This document shows positions 1-7,859 of a stretch of DNA of 33,923 bases, piece by piece (the stretch's first letter is position 1; every line of letters begins with the position of its first letter). Location of the stretch: positions 1 through 33,923 of the forward strand of contig DASRPD010000069.1 in NCBI GenBank assembly GCA_035646535.1. The letters run 5' to 3'. The stretch is from DASRPD01 sp035646535. GTDB lineage: Bacteria; Actinomycetota; Acidimicrobiia; IMCC26256; JANYLB01. Under the pieces are notes generated by a model. It did no database searches and had not been told where the DNA came from. It saw only the letters and a list, made by a program, of their open reading frames with translations. Both the position numbers and the translations under genes were made by a program.

Positions 1-131
1 CGGACCTCGCGACCGCGTGGCGACGGAACCGGGCGCTCCACCCGAGCGAGCGGGTCGCCGTCGATCGGGCCAGGTTCGCGGACCACCCACGCCCTCATTG
101 CTGCGACACCCGAGACATGAGCCCTCCGTCG

Positions 132-1511
132 TCAGGTAGCCGGCCGGTAGGCGACGACCCCGCCGTCGGGGTTCGCCGGCGCCGCGAAGAACCAGAACCC
201 GTACGGGGCGAACACCGTGCCGTTGGCGACCGACACGCCGCTCCCGAGATCCGCGCCGAGCTCGTCGGACCACAGGATCGACCCATCGGTCGCGTCGAGT
301 GCGTAGAGCGCGCCGGTGATCGTCGGTTGGAACACGATGCCGTTGGCGTAGGTGAAGGCACCAAAGGCGGGTGCGGGCATGAGCCGTACCCACCGGACCG
401 ACCCGTCAGACGTGTCCAGGGCATAGGTGAGCGAGAGGTTGTCGGGATCGTGGAAGTTCCCGAGGTTGGACCAGAGGTTCGTTCCGACATAGATCGTGCC
501 ATCGTGGTACGCGGCGGTGGTCATGACGCCGCCGAGATGGCTGCCCGGCCAGAGTTGGCGGGCCCAGATGGTCTCGCCCGTGTCGCGGTCGAGCGCGGCG
601 TACACGCCGGCCTTGTCGCCGACGCCGACGACGTCACGATCGCCGATGCTGAAGAGGTTCGGAGCGGCGCCGATGTCCGCGTCGGGGCCTTGGGGTGGGT
701 CACCGAAGATCGTGTAGACGTCGCCCTCGGTGAACTGGCGCGTCCAGCGGATCGTCCCCGCGTGGTAATCGATCGCCATGAGCGAGTCACCGAGCGGCGC
801 CGCCGGCTCCTCGTAGGTGTTGCCCGTACCGATGAACGCGAGGCCGCGCCCAGTGTCGATCGCGGCGGTGGACCAGACCGACACCCCGGCGCCGGCTTCG
901 GCGTCGTTGGTCGTGGTGTAGATCCGCCAGACCTCGTCGCCGGTCGCCGCGTCGAGGGCGACGATGCTGCCGCGGAACGTGTAGTCCGGCAGCGGTACCG
1001 CGAGCTCGACTGATGCGACGCCGATGATGATCACGTCGTCTACCGCGACGGGTGACGAGAAGGTGCGCGTCAGAGGGTGTGGATCCAGCTCTCGGGACCA
1101 GACCACCCCACCAGTGGCGCGATCAACAGCATGGAGATTCCCCGCGCCGTCTCCGATGTAGACCCGGTCTCCGGCCACGAGGGGCGAGTCGTCGATGACC
1201 GAGCCCGACAGTTGCGTGGTCCAACGTGGCGATCCGTCCTTGGTCGAGACCGCTCGCAAGCTGCCGTCCCACGCCCCGAAGTAGACGGAGTCGCCGAACA
1301 CCGCGGGCGTGCTGGTCGAGCCTTCGATCCCGTCGATCCGCCACACCTCTTCGAGGCTCGCGACGGTGTTGGCACTGATCGCTGACTCCATGAGCGCACT
1401 GCGAGTGTTGTCGTGGTCGAGTCCGTAGCTCGTCCAGCACGCAGTGAGGGCCAACGCCAGCACGCTGACCAGCGCGAGCAGTCGGTCGTGGTTGTGCCCC
1501 CCAAGGCCCAT
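132..1511 (-). CDS. PQQ-binding-like beta-propeller lipoprotein
   Basis: A 459-residue secreted lipoprotein. Residues about 9-25 form a short hydrophobic signal ending in the lipobox ALTAC, with Cys25 as the predicted lipidation site. The rest is at least seven repeats of the PQQ/PQL type, each with a pattern like AxDxxTGxxxW (for example ALDAATGDEVW and ALDATDGSILW), which fold as blades of an eight-bladed propeller in this family. The repeats resemble outer-surface or BamB/quinoprotein-like propellers. No catalytic or cofactor ligand set is evident, so an enzymatic role cannot be claimed. The frame stays open upstream to 1799, but ATG 1511 is chosen because the signal peptide starts there and a TAGCGT -10 element lies 7 nt upstream, which suggests a leaderless transcript. 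It is divergent from the thioesterase at 1551. Confidence 0.85.
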   Translation of the reverse strand: MGLGGHNHDRLLALVSVLALALTACWTSYGLDHDNTRSALMESAISANTVASLEEVWRIDGIEGSTSTPAVFGDSVYFGAWDGSLRAVSTKDGSPRWTTQLSGSVIDDSPLVAGDRVYIGDGAGNLHAVDRATGGVVWSRELDPHPLTRTFSSPVAVDDVIIIGVASVELAVPLPDYTFRGSIVALDAATGDEVWRIYTTTNDAEAGAGVSVWSTAAIDTGRGLAFIGTGNTYEEPAAPLGDSLMAIDYHAGTIRWTRQFTEGDVYTIFGDPPQGPDADIGAAPNLFSIGDRDVVGVGDKAGVYAALDRDTGETIWARQLWPGSHLGGVMTTAAYHDGTIYVGTNLWSNLGNFHDPDNLSLTYALDTSDGSVRWVRLMPAPAFGAFTYANGIVFQPTITGALYALDATDGSILWSDELGADLGSGVSVANGTVFAPYGFWFFAAPANPDGGVVAYRPAT

Positions 1512-1518
1512 GGGGCAC

Positions 1519-1524
1519 ACGCTA
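1519..1524 (-). promoter_or_regulatory. -10 element, leaderless start of the propeller lipoprotein
   Basis: TAGCGT on the minus strand, 7 nt before ATG 1511. The spacing puts +1 at the start codon. No Shine-Dalgarno sequence is visible. Confidence 0.5.
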
Positions 1525-1550
1525 GAGCGCGCTGTGTCAAGCTGCCGGTC

Positions 1551-1997
1551 GTGGCTGACCCGATCGTTCCCCGCCACTACGACGAGCGCATCGCCGAGGG
1601 GATCAAGGCGTCCGACGACGCGCTCACCGGCCTGCCCGCATACCTGGGGATCCGTACCGTCGAGGTCGGGCCCGCGCGGATGGTGGCCGAGCTGGACGTC
1701 CGGCCGGAGCTGCTGAACCCCTTCGGCACGGCCCACGGCGGGGTGCTCGCCGGTCTGGTCGACCACGTGCTCGGATCGGTGATGTACCCGGTGATCCAAC
1801 GTGGGCAGTGGGCGGCCACGACCGAGTTCAAGGTGAACCTGCTCACAGCCGTCCGGGGGGGAACCCTCCGGGCCGAGGCGGTGATCGTCGCAATGAGTCG
1901 ACGTACCGCCGTCGTGCAGATCGACGTGACCAACGACGGCCGTCCCGCGGGGCTGGCCCAGGGCACGGTCCTCATCCCGGACGCTCCGTCGAGCTGA
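1551..1997 (+). CDS. PaaI-like hotdog-fold thioesterase
   Basis: A 148-residue single hotdog domain of the PaaI / 4HBT type, expected to hydrolyse acyl- or aryl-CoA thioesters in the cytoplasm. The family signature is the segment NPFGTAHGGVLAGLVDH, where the HGG turn precedes the central hot-dog helix; TTEFKVNLLTAVRGG follows as the typical next strand pair. Length fits the family. The frame is open further upstream, but that part overlaps the divergent lipoprotein gene, so GTG 1551 (residues VADPIVPRHYDE) is the most economical start. Substrate is unknown. The gene stands alone between a divergent lipoprotein and the SRPBCC operon. Confidence 0.85.
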   Translation: MADPIVPRHYDERIAEGIKASDDALTGLPAYLGIRTVEVGPARMVAELDVRPELLNPFGTAHGGVLAGLVDHVLGSVMYPVIQRGQWAATTEFKVNLLTAVRGGTLRAEAVIVAMSRRTAVVQIDVTNDGRPAGLAQGTVLIPDAPSS

Positions 1998-2022
1998 TTC
2001 ATCCGTCGCTCCCCAGACCGGC

Positions 2023-2042
2023 TACCGTAACGCTCCGGTTAC
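2023..2042 (+). promoter_or_regulatory. Putative promoter/operator of the SRPBCC-ArsR operon
   Basis: A TACCGT hexamer (2023-2028) could serve as a -10 element. It overlaps the arms GTAAC (2027-2031) and GTTAC (2038-2042), an inverted repeat with a 6-nt spacer. This is the only dyad in the 93-bp gap before the operon and is a reasonable site for autoregulation by the ArsR protein encoded downstream. The assignment rests on position and symmetry only. Confidence 0.3.
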
Positions 2043-2090
2043 TGATATGGCCGGGTACGCGCAACGCGTGGGCAAGGCGGGGGAGCCGAG

Positions 2091-2513
2091 ATGCACAGCT
2101 ATGAGGCAGGCGCCATGATCGCGGCGCCACTTGAGGCCGTGTGGGCTGTCCTGACCGATGGTGCTGCCTACGGGCAGTGGGATTCCGGAGTAGAAGAGGT
2201 CCAGGGCACGATTGCACCGGGCGAGAAGATCACGCTCCGTTCCCAAGCCGTGCCGGGGCGGGCGTTTCCCGTCCGCGTCGCGTTCACCGAGCCCGGTCGC
2301 GTGATGACATGGACTGGCGGAATGCCGCTCGGGCTGTTCCGCGGGGTGCGGGTGTTCCGGCTGGCTCCTGACGGTGAGGGCACGACCTTCACGATGCGGG
2401 AGGAGTTCACGGGACCGCTGCTCAAGATGATCTGGAAGCGCATGCCCGACCTCGGTCCTTCGTTCGTGCAGTTCGCCGAGGGCCTGAAGGCACGGGCGGA
2501 AGACGGCGAGTGA
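2091..2513 (+). CDS. SRPBCC family protein (polyketide cyclase/START-like)
   Basis: A 140-residue protein with the helix-grip SRPBCC fold. The N-terminal strand and helix (residues about 3-30, with IAAPLEAVWAVLTD) and the later strands FTMREEFTGPLLKMIW are typical of the polyketide_cyc2 branch. Such proteins bind hydrophobic ligands, and many have no assigned reaction. ATG 2091 follows a good ribosome-binding site (GGGGGAG). The gene is first of three: the ArsR regulator starts 1 nt after its stop codon, then an AHSA1-like protein. SRPBCC/AHSA1 genes next to ArsR regulators are a recurrent bacterial arrangement, but the ligand is unknown. Confidence 0.8.
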   Translation: MHSYEAGAMIAAPLEAVWAVLTDGAAYGQWDSGVEEVQGTIAPGEKITLRSQAVPGRAFPVRVAFTEPGRVMTWTGGMPLGLFRGVRVFRLAPDGEGTTFTMREEFTGPLLKMIWKRMPDLGPSFVQFAEGLKARAEDGE

Positions 2514-2514
2514 G

Positions 2515-2859
2515 ATGAGTGATCCGGCTGTCGTACCTGAGCGGGATCCGTTCGAGGCGCTTGGTGACCCGCATCGTCGCGCCATTCTGGAGATGCTCGG
2601 CGTCGAACCGCGGTCGGTCCGTGACCTCGCCGACCAGCTCCCCATCACCCGTCCCGCGGTCTCGCGCCATCTCCGACTTCTGAAGGAAGCGGGACTCGTG
2701 ACGAGCCGGCCGGTCGGCACCCGGCGGATCTACGAGCTTCACGACGCGGGGATCGAGGCGGTGCAGGACTACCTCGCCGGCGTTTGGGGCGACGCCATCG
2801 GACGCTTCCGGATGATGGCCGAGAACACCCGCCCGGAAGAGTCGGAGACATCGTCGTGA
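2515..2859 (+). CDS. ArsR-family winged-helix transcriptional regulator
   Basis: A 114-residue ArsR/SmtB-type regulator. Residues about 11-85 form the winged helix: EALGDPHRRAILEML opens the domain, ITRPAVSRHLRLLKEAGLV is the helix-turn-helix recognition segment, and VGTRRIYELH is the wing. The metal-binding cysteines of classical ArsR/SmtB sensors (ELCVCDL-type motif) are absent, so it belongs to the non-metal branch commonly paired with SRPBCC/AHSA1 genes. It starts 1 nt after the upstream SRPBCC stop codon, and the next gene starts inside its own stop codon (GTGA overlap), so the three genes are very probably one operon. It probably regulates its own operon through the dyad near 2027-2042. 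Confidence 0.9.
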   Translation: MSDPAVVPERDPFEALGDPHRRAILEMLGVEPRSVRDLADQLPITRPAVSRHLRLLKEAGLVTSRPVGTRRIYELHDAGIEAVQDYLAGVWGDAIGRFRMMAENTRPEESETSS

Positions 2860-3299
2860 TCGAACCGCTCCGGATGAGCGCCGAGCTCGAGTGTTCGGCC
2901 GAGCACGCCTTCTCCGTGTGGACCAACCGGTTCTCGTCGTGGTGGCCGCGAGATCACTCCGCCCGCGGCAACCCGAACGCCGAGATCGTGCTGGAGCCCA
3001 GACTTGGCGGCCGGATCTTTGAACGGGCGCCGGACGGCCGGGAGATCGACTGGGGTGAGGTGACGGTGTGGGAGCCGCCGACGCGGCTTGCGTACCTCTG
3101 GCACATCGGGAGCGATCGCGCCGACGCAACCGACGTCGAGCTCAACTTCGTCGACGCGGGCGACGGCACCGCGCGCCTCGAGCTCGTGCACACCGGATGG
3201 GAACGCCTCGGCGCGGACGGACCGAAGCGGCGAGAGCGCAACACGGCCGGCTGGGGTGGGCTCCTTCCACACTTCACCGCCGCGTGCCGACGCGGCTGA
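2856..3299 (+). CDS. AHSA1/SRPBCC domain protein
   Basis: A 147-residue protein of the AHSA1-like SRPBCC branch (activator of Hsp90 ATPase homologue 1-like). Diagnostic segments are CSAEHAFSVWTNRFSSWWP at the N terminus, LEPRLGGRIFE in the middle, and a C-terminal GWGGLLPHF helix. GTG 2856 is the preferred start: it overlaps the ArsR stop codon as GTGA, giving translational coupling, and the longer upstream frame would lie inside arsR. It probably binds a small hydrophobic ligand; a real Hsp90-activating role in bacteria is not established. It is the last gene of the operon. The next gene is convergent, across a short repeat. Confidence 0.82.
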   Translation: MIEPLRMSAELECSAEHAFSVWTNRFSSWWPRDHSARGNPNAEIVLEPRLGGRIFERAPDGREIDWGEVTVWEPPTRLAYLWHIGSDRADATDVELNFVDAGDGTARLELVHTGWERLGADGPKRRERNTAGWGGLLPHFTAACRRG

Positions 3300-3360
3300 G
3301 CGACCCGGAGTTTCCCGGGTCGGCCGCGAGCGGAGAGCTGCGCACCGGCTTTGATCGGCG

Positions 3361-3390
3361 CGGTCAGGCGCGGTCAGGCGCGGTCAGGCG
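3361..3390. repeat. 3 x 10-bp tandem repeat at a convergent gene junction
   Basis: Three perfect consecutive copies of CGGTCAGGCG lie between the AHSA1-like gene (ends 3299) and the PhyH gene (stop codon at 3384-3386). The third copy contains the TCA that is the PhyH stop on the minus strand. The other copies place the same trinucleotide at 3364 and 3374, so stops fall in all three frames. Confidence 0.9.
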
Positions 3391-4295
3391 CGATCTCGCG
3401 GTGGCTCGTCCTCACGCTGCTGCGCAGCGAAGATGGGGCGGTACGGGCCGGTGGGAGGCATGAGGCACGGCCGCGGATCGTGGCGTGCCCACCGGGCGGG
3501 CTTGCCGCGAACGAGCTCCTCGCCGTGGGGCGAGCGACGGACGAGATCCGTGTACGCAAACGCGTCGACGGCCGCGTACGTCTGGAGCAGCAGCGGGCGG
3601 GCGCGGCTCGACCGGTTCGGCGCGGGGCCGTGCACCGTTCGGCAGTGATGCACCGTGATCGTGCCCGCCGGACCGGTCGGGTAGATCGCGCGCTCGACGT
3701 CGGCCGCGGCGAGGTCACTATCGGCCAAGGCTCCGACCCAACGGTCGCCGTCGTACAGGTCATAGAGCGGGCCCGCGTGGCTGCCCGGTACGAACCCCAC
3801 CTCGCCCATGCCCGCTTCGACCTCATCGAGGAAGACGCCGATCGTGAGGAGGTCGTAGTTCGTGTGCGGCCAGAACTGGATGTCCTGGTGCCACTTGACC
3901 TCCTCACCGCCACGGGGCGCCTTGAAGTTCAGCTTGGAGTGATGGAACTTCACGTCCGGTCCGAGGAGCTCGACCGCAACGTCGGTGATGACGGATCGGG
4001 CGGCGAGCTCCCAGTACGTGTCATGGAGATCGGCGGGGGAGCTGAGCCGCCGTAGACGGGGATCGGCTGCGCGGTGATTCGCCTCGAGATCGAAGAGCGC
4101 GTTCGACGCGGTCAGCTCGCGGCTCATCTCGACGAACTCGTCGGTCACGGCCCGCAGGCGGTCGAGCCATCGGGTATCGACCAAGCCCTCGACGCTGATC
4201 CAACCGTGATCGCGATAGTGACGGCGTTGATCGGCGCTGAGGATGCTCAGCGCGGACTCGGGTGCGATATCAGACGGCGGTTTCGCCGGGCTCAT
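3384..4295 (-). CDS. Phytanoyl-CoA dioxygenase (PhyH) family protein
   Basis: A 303-residue Fe(II)/2-oxoglutarate-dependent oxygenase of the PhyH family. The iron-binding HxD is His136-Gln-Asp138 in the segment KWHQDIQFWPHTNYD. The distal His and 2-oxoglutarate Arg lie in HGPAPNRSSRARP (His222; Arg231 or Arg233). The reaction would be hydroxylation of an unactivated carbon using O2 and 2-oxoglutarate; PhyH members act on acyl-CoAs, ectoine and many secondary metabolites, so the substrate is open. A strong ribosome-binding site (AGAGGGAG) precedes ATG 4295. It lies 26 nt downstream of an SDR gene and is last in a minus-strand group. Its stop codon falls in a 10-bp tandem repeat. Confidence 0.88.
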   Translation of the reverse strand: MSPAKPPSDIAPESALSILSADQRRHYRDHGWISVEGLVDTRWLDRLRAVTDEFVEMSRELTASNALFDLEANHRAADPRLRRLSSPADLHDTYWELAARSVITDVAVELLGPDVKFHHSKLNFKAPRGGEEVKWHQDIQFWPHTNYDLLTIGVFLDEVEAGMGEVGFVPGSHAGPLYDLYDGDRWVGALADSDLAAADVERAIYPTGPAGTITVHHCRTVHGPAPNRSSRARPLLLQTYAAVDAFAYTDLVRRSPHGEELVRGKPARWARHDPRPCLMPPTGPYRPIFAAQQREDEPPRDRA

Positions 4296-4321
4296 CGGAT
4301 CTCCCTCTGGTTGGCTGAGCG

Positions 4322-5128
4322 CTACGACGCCGAATCGCGCTCGGTCGTGTGGGTCGGCGAATGCGCGGTGAGGCCACCGTCGATCCGCAAGACCTCCCCG
4401 GTGACGAACGCGGCCTCATCTGAAGCGAGGTAGGCGACCGCATGCGCGATCTCCTCGGGATAGCCGAGCCGACCCGTGAGGTGACCCCGCGTGTACCGGC
4501 GGAGCCTGTCACCCATCGGGCCGCCGAGAGCATCCTGGGCCTCGCGAGCGACGACCACGCCCGGCGCGACCGCGTTGCATCGGATGGCGCGGTCACCGTA
4601 GGCCGTGGCCACGTAGCGCGTCAGCGCGACGACACCGGCTTTCGATGTGCCGTACGCGGCCAGGGTCACGCTGCCGTAGAAGGCCGCGGCCGACGCGGTG
4701 TTGACGATGCTGCCGCCTCCGCCTTCGAGCATGGCCGGGATCGCGAACCGACAGCCCAGCATCGGGCCAGTGAGGTTCACGTCCATGACCCGCTGCCACG
4801 TGTCCAGGTCCATGGTGACGACATCCTGGTCGAAGCGGTTCTGATCGAGCGCGGCGGCGTTGTTGTGCAGCACGTCGAGCCGCCCGAACGCCGCGGTCGT
4901 GTCCGCGACCATGGCTGCGACCTCGTCCGGGTCGGCAACGTCGACGAGCTGGGCTCGGGCCGTGCCGCCCGCGGCGGTGATGGCCGTGGCGGCCGACTCG
5001 GCCGAGTCGAGTGAGATGTCGGCAACGGTCACCGCGGCGCCTTCGGACGCGAGGAGCGCTGCGGTGGCGCGACCGATGCCCGAGCCGGCGCCGGTCACGA
5101 TCGCCGCCTTGCCGGTGAAGCGAGCCAT
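4322..5128 (-). CDS. SDR family oxidoreductase
   Basis: A 268-residue classical short-chain dehydrogenase. The cofactor motif is TGAGSGIG (residues 12-19), the acidic Asp37 after the second strand favours NAD(H), NNAA is at 89-92, and the catalytic pair is Tyr159-xxx-Lys163 in AAYGTSKAG. The C-terminal GEVLRIDGG segment is typical of FabG-like enzymes. ATG 5128 is chosen because a GAGAGGGA ribosome-binding site sits just upstream and MARFTGKAAIVTG is a normal family start; the longer open frame to 5197 would overlap the MOSC gene. It is transcribed toward the PhyH gene with a 26-nt gap, so the two probably share an mRNA. Substrate is unknown. Confidence 0.88.
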   Translation of the reverse strand: MARFTGKAAIVTGAGSGIGRATAALLASEGAAVTVADISLDSAESAATAITAAGGTARAQLVDVADPDEVAAMVADTTAAFGRLDVLHNNAAALDQNRFDQDVVTMDLDTWQRVMDVNLTGPMLGCRFAIPAMLEGGGGSIVNTASAAAFYGSVTLAAYGTSKAGVVALTRYVATAYGDRAIRCNAVAPGVVVAREAQDALGGPMGDRLRRYTRGHLTGRLGYPEEIAHAVAYLASDEAAFVTGEVLRIDGGLTAHSPTHTTERDSAS

Positions 5129-5171
5129 GGGTCGATCCCTCTCGTCGGGGACGCGACCCGACCGGGTCCCG

Positions 5172-5723
5172 TCAAGTGATCCGGGTGATGGTGTCACCTC
5201 GATGCACCACGCCCGGTGACATCACGGCGGTGTTGACCCCTCGGAGGCGAAGCTCTCGGCCGCTCGGGGAGTTCACGAACCGCAGCGCGTCGGCGCCGAA
5301 ACGCCGGCGGAACTTGGCGCAGCCGAGATGAGGCGCCTCGGTCACGTCGACCACGGCCGTACCGAGCGCGAGTCGGGTGCCCGCGGGAAGGTTGGCGAAG
5401 CTCAGGTCCAGATCCACATAGATTTGATCGCCCGCCAACGCCCAGCGTTCCGGCTCGCCCGCGAGGAGGGCGATCAACCGGGAGCTGATCAAGGTGACCT
5501 GCTTGGCCGGGTCGGGGCCATCATCGGCTGTCGACGAGCTGGCACGTGTGGGCCAGCAATCGCCGACGAGACCCGCTCCGACGGCCAGCTCCGCGCGATC
5601 GAGAGCCTCTCGGACTTCGGTCTCCAGTCGGCGGACGATCAGCTCGATCGGACCCGCGTCGGCCGGCGACTGACGGATCAGCTCGAGCCCGGTATCGAGC
5701 TCGGCTGTCGAGCTTTGCTCCAT
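5172..5723 (-). CDS. MOSC domain-containing protein
   Basis: A 183-residue protein with a MOSC (molybdenum cofactor sulfurase C-terminal) domain at residues about 45-180. The conserved Cys135 lies in EAPHLGCAKFRRRFG, and the closing strand is RGVNTAVMSPGVVHRGD. MOSC proteins handle sulfur or act as molybdenum-cofactor oxidoreductases (mARC/YiiM-like); this one has no beta-barrel N-terminal domain or ferredoxin domain. Residues 1-45 are helical and hydrophilic. ATG 5723 is preferred because the upstream extension is compositionally poor and an AACAAT hexamer sits 7 nt before the ATG. It lies between two SDR genes on the same strand. Confidence 0.8.
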   Translation of the reverse strand: MEQSSTAELDTGLELIRQSPADAGPIELIVRRLETEVREALDRAELAVGAGLVGDCWPTRASSSTADDGPDPAKQVTLISSRLIALLAGEPERWALAGDQIYVDLDLSFANLPAGTRLALGTAVVDVTEAPHLGCAKFRRRFGADALRFVNSPSGRELRLRGVNTAVMSPGVVHRGDTITRIT

Positions 5724-5805
5724 CCGCGAGATTGTTGCCGACGGTGCGACGGCCGCGCCGGGATTTCGACGAAGTCGGGTGGTCCGGGCGCCGCGACGGT
5801 GCCGC

Positions 5806-6636
5806 TCAGGCCAAGGTGACCGGTTCGTCGTCGGACTGGTTGTTTGTGGTCGGCCAGACACTGCCGAACTGGGTCGAGTCGACGATGTGGCCGGTGAACC
5901 CTGTCCCGCGCTGGTCGGCCAGGTAGTTGACCGACGGCACGACTGCTTCCGGTTCGGCCCACCCCGTCCAGTCGAAGTCCTCGCCGAGCTCGTGCACGGT
6001 CATCTCGGTCTTGACCGCGCCCGGACGTAGCGCGTTCACCGCGATGTTCCACTCAGCCAACTCGCCGGCGAGGGCGGTGCTGAACCGTTCGAGCGCCGCC
6101 TTCGCGACGCAGTAGGTCACGTAGCCGGGCGGCATGCCGGTGACGTTGGGGTCGGCCGCACCGGATGAGATGTTGATGATGCTCCCGCCGCCCCGCTGTC
6201 GCATCAACGGTGTGACCGCCCGCGCGGTGAGAAAGAGGCTCCGCACGTTCACGCGCATCGAGGAGTCCCACATCGCGGGGGTCGTCTCGGAGAAGTGGCC
6301 GCGGGTGGGCGTCATCGCGTTGTTGACCAATACGTCGACGCCACCGAGCTCACCGATCGTGGTCTCGGCCAGCCGTTCGATGTCTTCCTCGCGGCCGATG
6401 TCGCATCCCACAGAGATCGCGCGCCCGCCGCGGTCGCGGATCTGCGCAGCGACATCGTCGACAGTCCCGGGCAGCTCGCCCGGGTTGGTCGCGGTGGAGC
6501 GCGCCGAGCAGACGACGTGCGCACCCGCGTCGGCCAGACCGAGCGCGAGCGCGCGGCCGATGCCCCGCGACGCTCCACTCACGATCGCGACGCGCCCGGT
6601 GAGGTCGATGTCGCTCGGGTGAGTCGCGGTCGTCAT
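5806..6636 (-). CDS. SDR family oxidoreductase
   Basis: A 276-residue classical SDR. The motif GASRGIG (residues 21-27) binds the cofactor, NNAMTP (105-110) is a variant of NNAG, and Ser157/158, Tyr175 and Lys179 (TYCVAKA) form the active site. The basic Arg46 after the second strand suggests NADP(H). The C-terminal FTGHIVDSTQFGSVWP is longer than in FabG and lacks the usual DGG ending. ATG 6636 follows a purine-rich GGGGAAA. The open frame continues to 6897 but would overlap the divergent gene at 6718. It heads the minus-strand group 6636-3384. Substrate is unknown; the context of oxygenase, SDRs and MOSC suggests breakdown of an unusual carbon source. Confidence 0.87.
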   Translation of the reverse strand: MTTATHPSDIDLTGRVAIVSGASRGIGRALALGLADAGAHVVCSARSTATNPGELPGTVDDVAAQIRDRGGRAISVGCDIGREEDIERLAETTIGELGGVDVLVNNAMTPTRGHFSETTPAMWDSSMRVNVRSLFLTARAVTPLMRQRGGGSIINISSGAADPNVTGMPPGYVTYCVAKAALERFSTALAGELAEWNIAVNALRPGAVKTEMTVHELGEDFDWTGWAEPEAVVPSVNYLADQRGTGFTGHIVDSTQFGSVWPTTNNQSDDEPVTLA

Positions 6637-6705
6637 GGTTTCCCCGTCCCGTCGAGCTTCGGGCGCCGGCGGTCGAGCCCCGAGCACGGTTGGGACCCTG
6701 CCAGG

Positions 6706-6711
6706 TACCGT
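6706..6711 (+). promoter_or_regulatory. -10 element, leaderless start of gene 6718
   Basis: TACCGT, 6 nt upstream of ATG 6718. It fixes the start codon and therefore the absence of a signal peptide in the encoded protein. Confidence 0.5.
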
Positions 6712-6717
6712 CGGGTC

Positions 6718-7782
6718 ATGGCCAACGACACTGCCGCGATCCTGGTTGGCGTGCTGCACGATCACATGCAGCCCGGTTACGAGGAGCGCTTTACCCAGAT
6801 GGTGCAGCTCGGGCTCGACGCGGTCGGGACCCGCCTCGACCGACCGGTCGAGCTCGTTCATGTGCCGGCCGCGGGTCTGCCTCGCGGCACCGCGCACGCG
6901 GTCCGGGAGGCGTTCGGCCAGCTTGAAGCGAGGGGAGTCGTCGCGATCCTCGGTCCGGCCATCAGCGACAACGGCATCGTGGTCCGTCCCCTGGCCGACG
7001 CGGCCGAGCTCGCCTGCATCAACTACACCGGTGGTGAGGAGACCCGCAGCGAGTGGTCATTTCAGTATCAAGTGGGCTCACTCGAGGAGGAACCCCTCGT
7101 GTTGGCCCGCCACCTCGCGCGCCGCGGGCTGCGCCGGGTCGCGCTCGTGCACGACCGTTCCCCGATCGGGCGTAGCTACGTGACGTTCTTCGAGTCGGGC
7201 TGCGACACCTTCGACATCGAGATCGTCGCCCGCGCCGGAGTCTCACCCGTCGTGGACGGGCTCGACGACGTCGTGGCGGCGGCACAAGGCACCGACGCCG
7301 ACGCGGTCGTCTATCTCGGTCTCGGGCTCTCTGCCGAGCCGCTCGGCCGGGCGATCGCCGCGCGACGCTGGCTGGTGCCGGTCGTCGCCAACTCGGCGTT
7401 GATGTTCGGTTACGCCAACCCCGAATGGGCGCGGCTGTGGGACGGTTGGACGTTCATTGATGCCGTCGCCGACGACAACGCACTCCTGGCGGAGTTGTAC
7501 CGGCGGTTGGGCTCGGCGGCCGTGCCCGGTCCCGGCGTGCCTGCGCAACACGACCTCGGGCGGCTCCTCGGCGAGGGCATCGCCCGGGCCGACCACCTCA
7601 CTCGCGCCGGGATCCGATCCGGGCTCGAGCGGGTGAAGCTCATCCCCGCGGCGATCGGTCGCGAGGGCACGACCATGGGCTTCGGGGTGTGGGACCGCGC
7701 CGCCCTGAAGGGTGAGTACTTGGTGCTACGGCGCTGGGAGGCTGGCCGGTCCGTCGAGGTGCCACGCGACGACGCGTCGTAG
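6718..7782 (+). CDS. Type I periplasmic-binding-fold protein (Leu/Ile/Val-binding-like) without signal peptide
   Basis: A 354-residue protein resembling branched-chain amino-acid ABC substrate-binding proteins (peripla_BP_6). The first lobe starts at AAILVGVLHDH; VVAILGPAISDNGIVVRPLAD matches the usual GPxxS...A segment, and the middle of the protein has RRVALVHDRSPIGRSYVTFFE and DADAVVYLGLG. Unlike typical members there is no signal peptide or lipobox: the sequence begins MANDTAAILVG, and a TACCGT -10 element 6 nt upstream supports that start. It is therefore probably cytoplasmic, as a ligand sensor or an unusual metabolic protein. No ABC permease or ATPase is adjacent. Neighbours are a divergent SDR and a downstream dienelactone hydrolase. 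Confidence 0.75.
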   Translation: MANDTAAILVGVLHDHMQPGYEERFTQMVQLGLDAVGTRLDRPVELVHVPAAGLPRGTAHAVREAFGQLEARGVVAILGPAISDNGIVVRPLADAAELACINYTGGEETRSEWSFQYQVGSLEEEPLVLARHLARRGLRRVALVHDRSPIGRSYVTFFESGCDTFDIEIVARAGVSPVVDGLDDVVAAAQGTDADAVVYLGLGLSAEPLGRAIAARRWLVPVVANSALMFGYANPEWARLWDGWTFIDAVADDNALLAELYRRLGSAAVPGPGVPAQHDLGRLLGEGIARADHLTRAGIRSGLERVKLIPAAIGREGTTMGFGVWDRAALKGEYLVLRRWEAGRSVEVPRDDAS

Positions 7783-7784
7783 CA

Positions 7785-7810
7785 CGCCCCGGCCGACGCG
7801 AAGCGGGGTG
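7785..7810 (+). terminator. Possible terminator hairpin
   Basis: Just after the stop codon at 7780-7782, CGCCCCG (7785-7791) pairs with CGGGGTG (7804-7810) across a 12-nt loop; one pair is G-U. No U-tract follows, as is common in high-GC actinobacteria. The next gene has its own promoter at 7847. Confidence 0.35.
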
Positions 7811-7846
7811 CTCCGCGGATCGCGACAGGCCCGCGTTGGAACTGGC

Positions 7847-7852
7847 TATCGT
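7847..7852 (+). promoter_or_regulatory. -10 element, leaderless start of the dienelactone hydrolase
   Basis: TATCGT, 7 nt before ATG 7860. It favours this ATG over the in-frame TTG at 7836. Confidence 0.5.
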
Positions 7853-7859
7853 CGGTGAC

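Noticed and set aside
1..131. Open plus-strand frame at the left edge (DLATAWRRNR...) with good third-position GC
   Set aside because: It runs without a stop into the antisense of the lipoprotein gene and ends only at 1013, so no sensible C terminus lies in the gap. It could be a frameshifted end of an upstream gene, but the window is too short to tell.
3351..4055. Plus-strand open frame starting beside the 10-bp repeats
   Set aside because: Antisense to the PhyH gene, whose iron and 2-oxoglutarate residues are intact; the repeat at its start is explained by the junction.
4322..6636. PhyH, SDR, MOSC and SDR genes as a biosynthetic gene cluster
   Set aside because: No scaffold-forming enzyme (PKS, NRPS, terpene cyclase) is present, and gaps of 43 and 82 bp leave it unclear that all four share one transcript.
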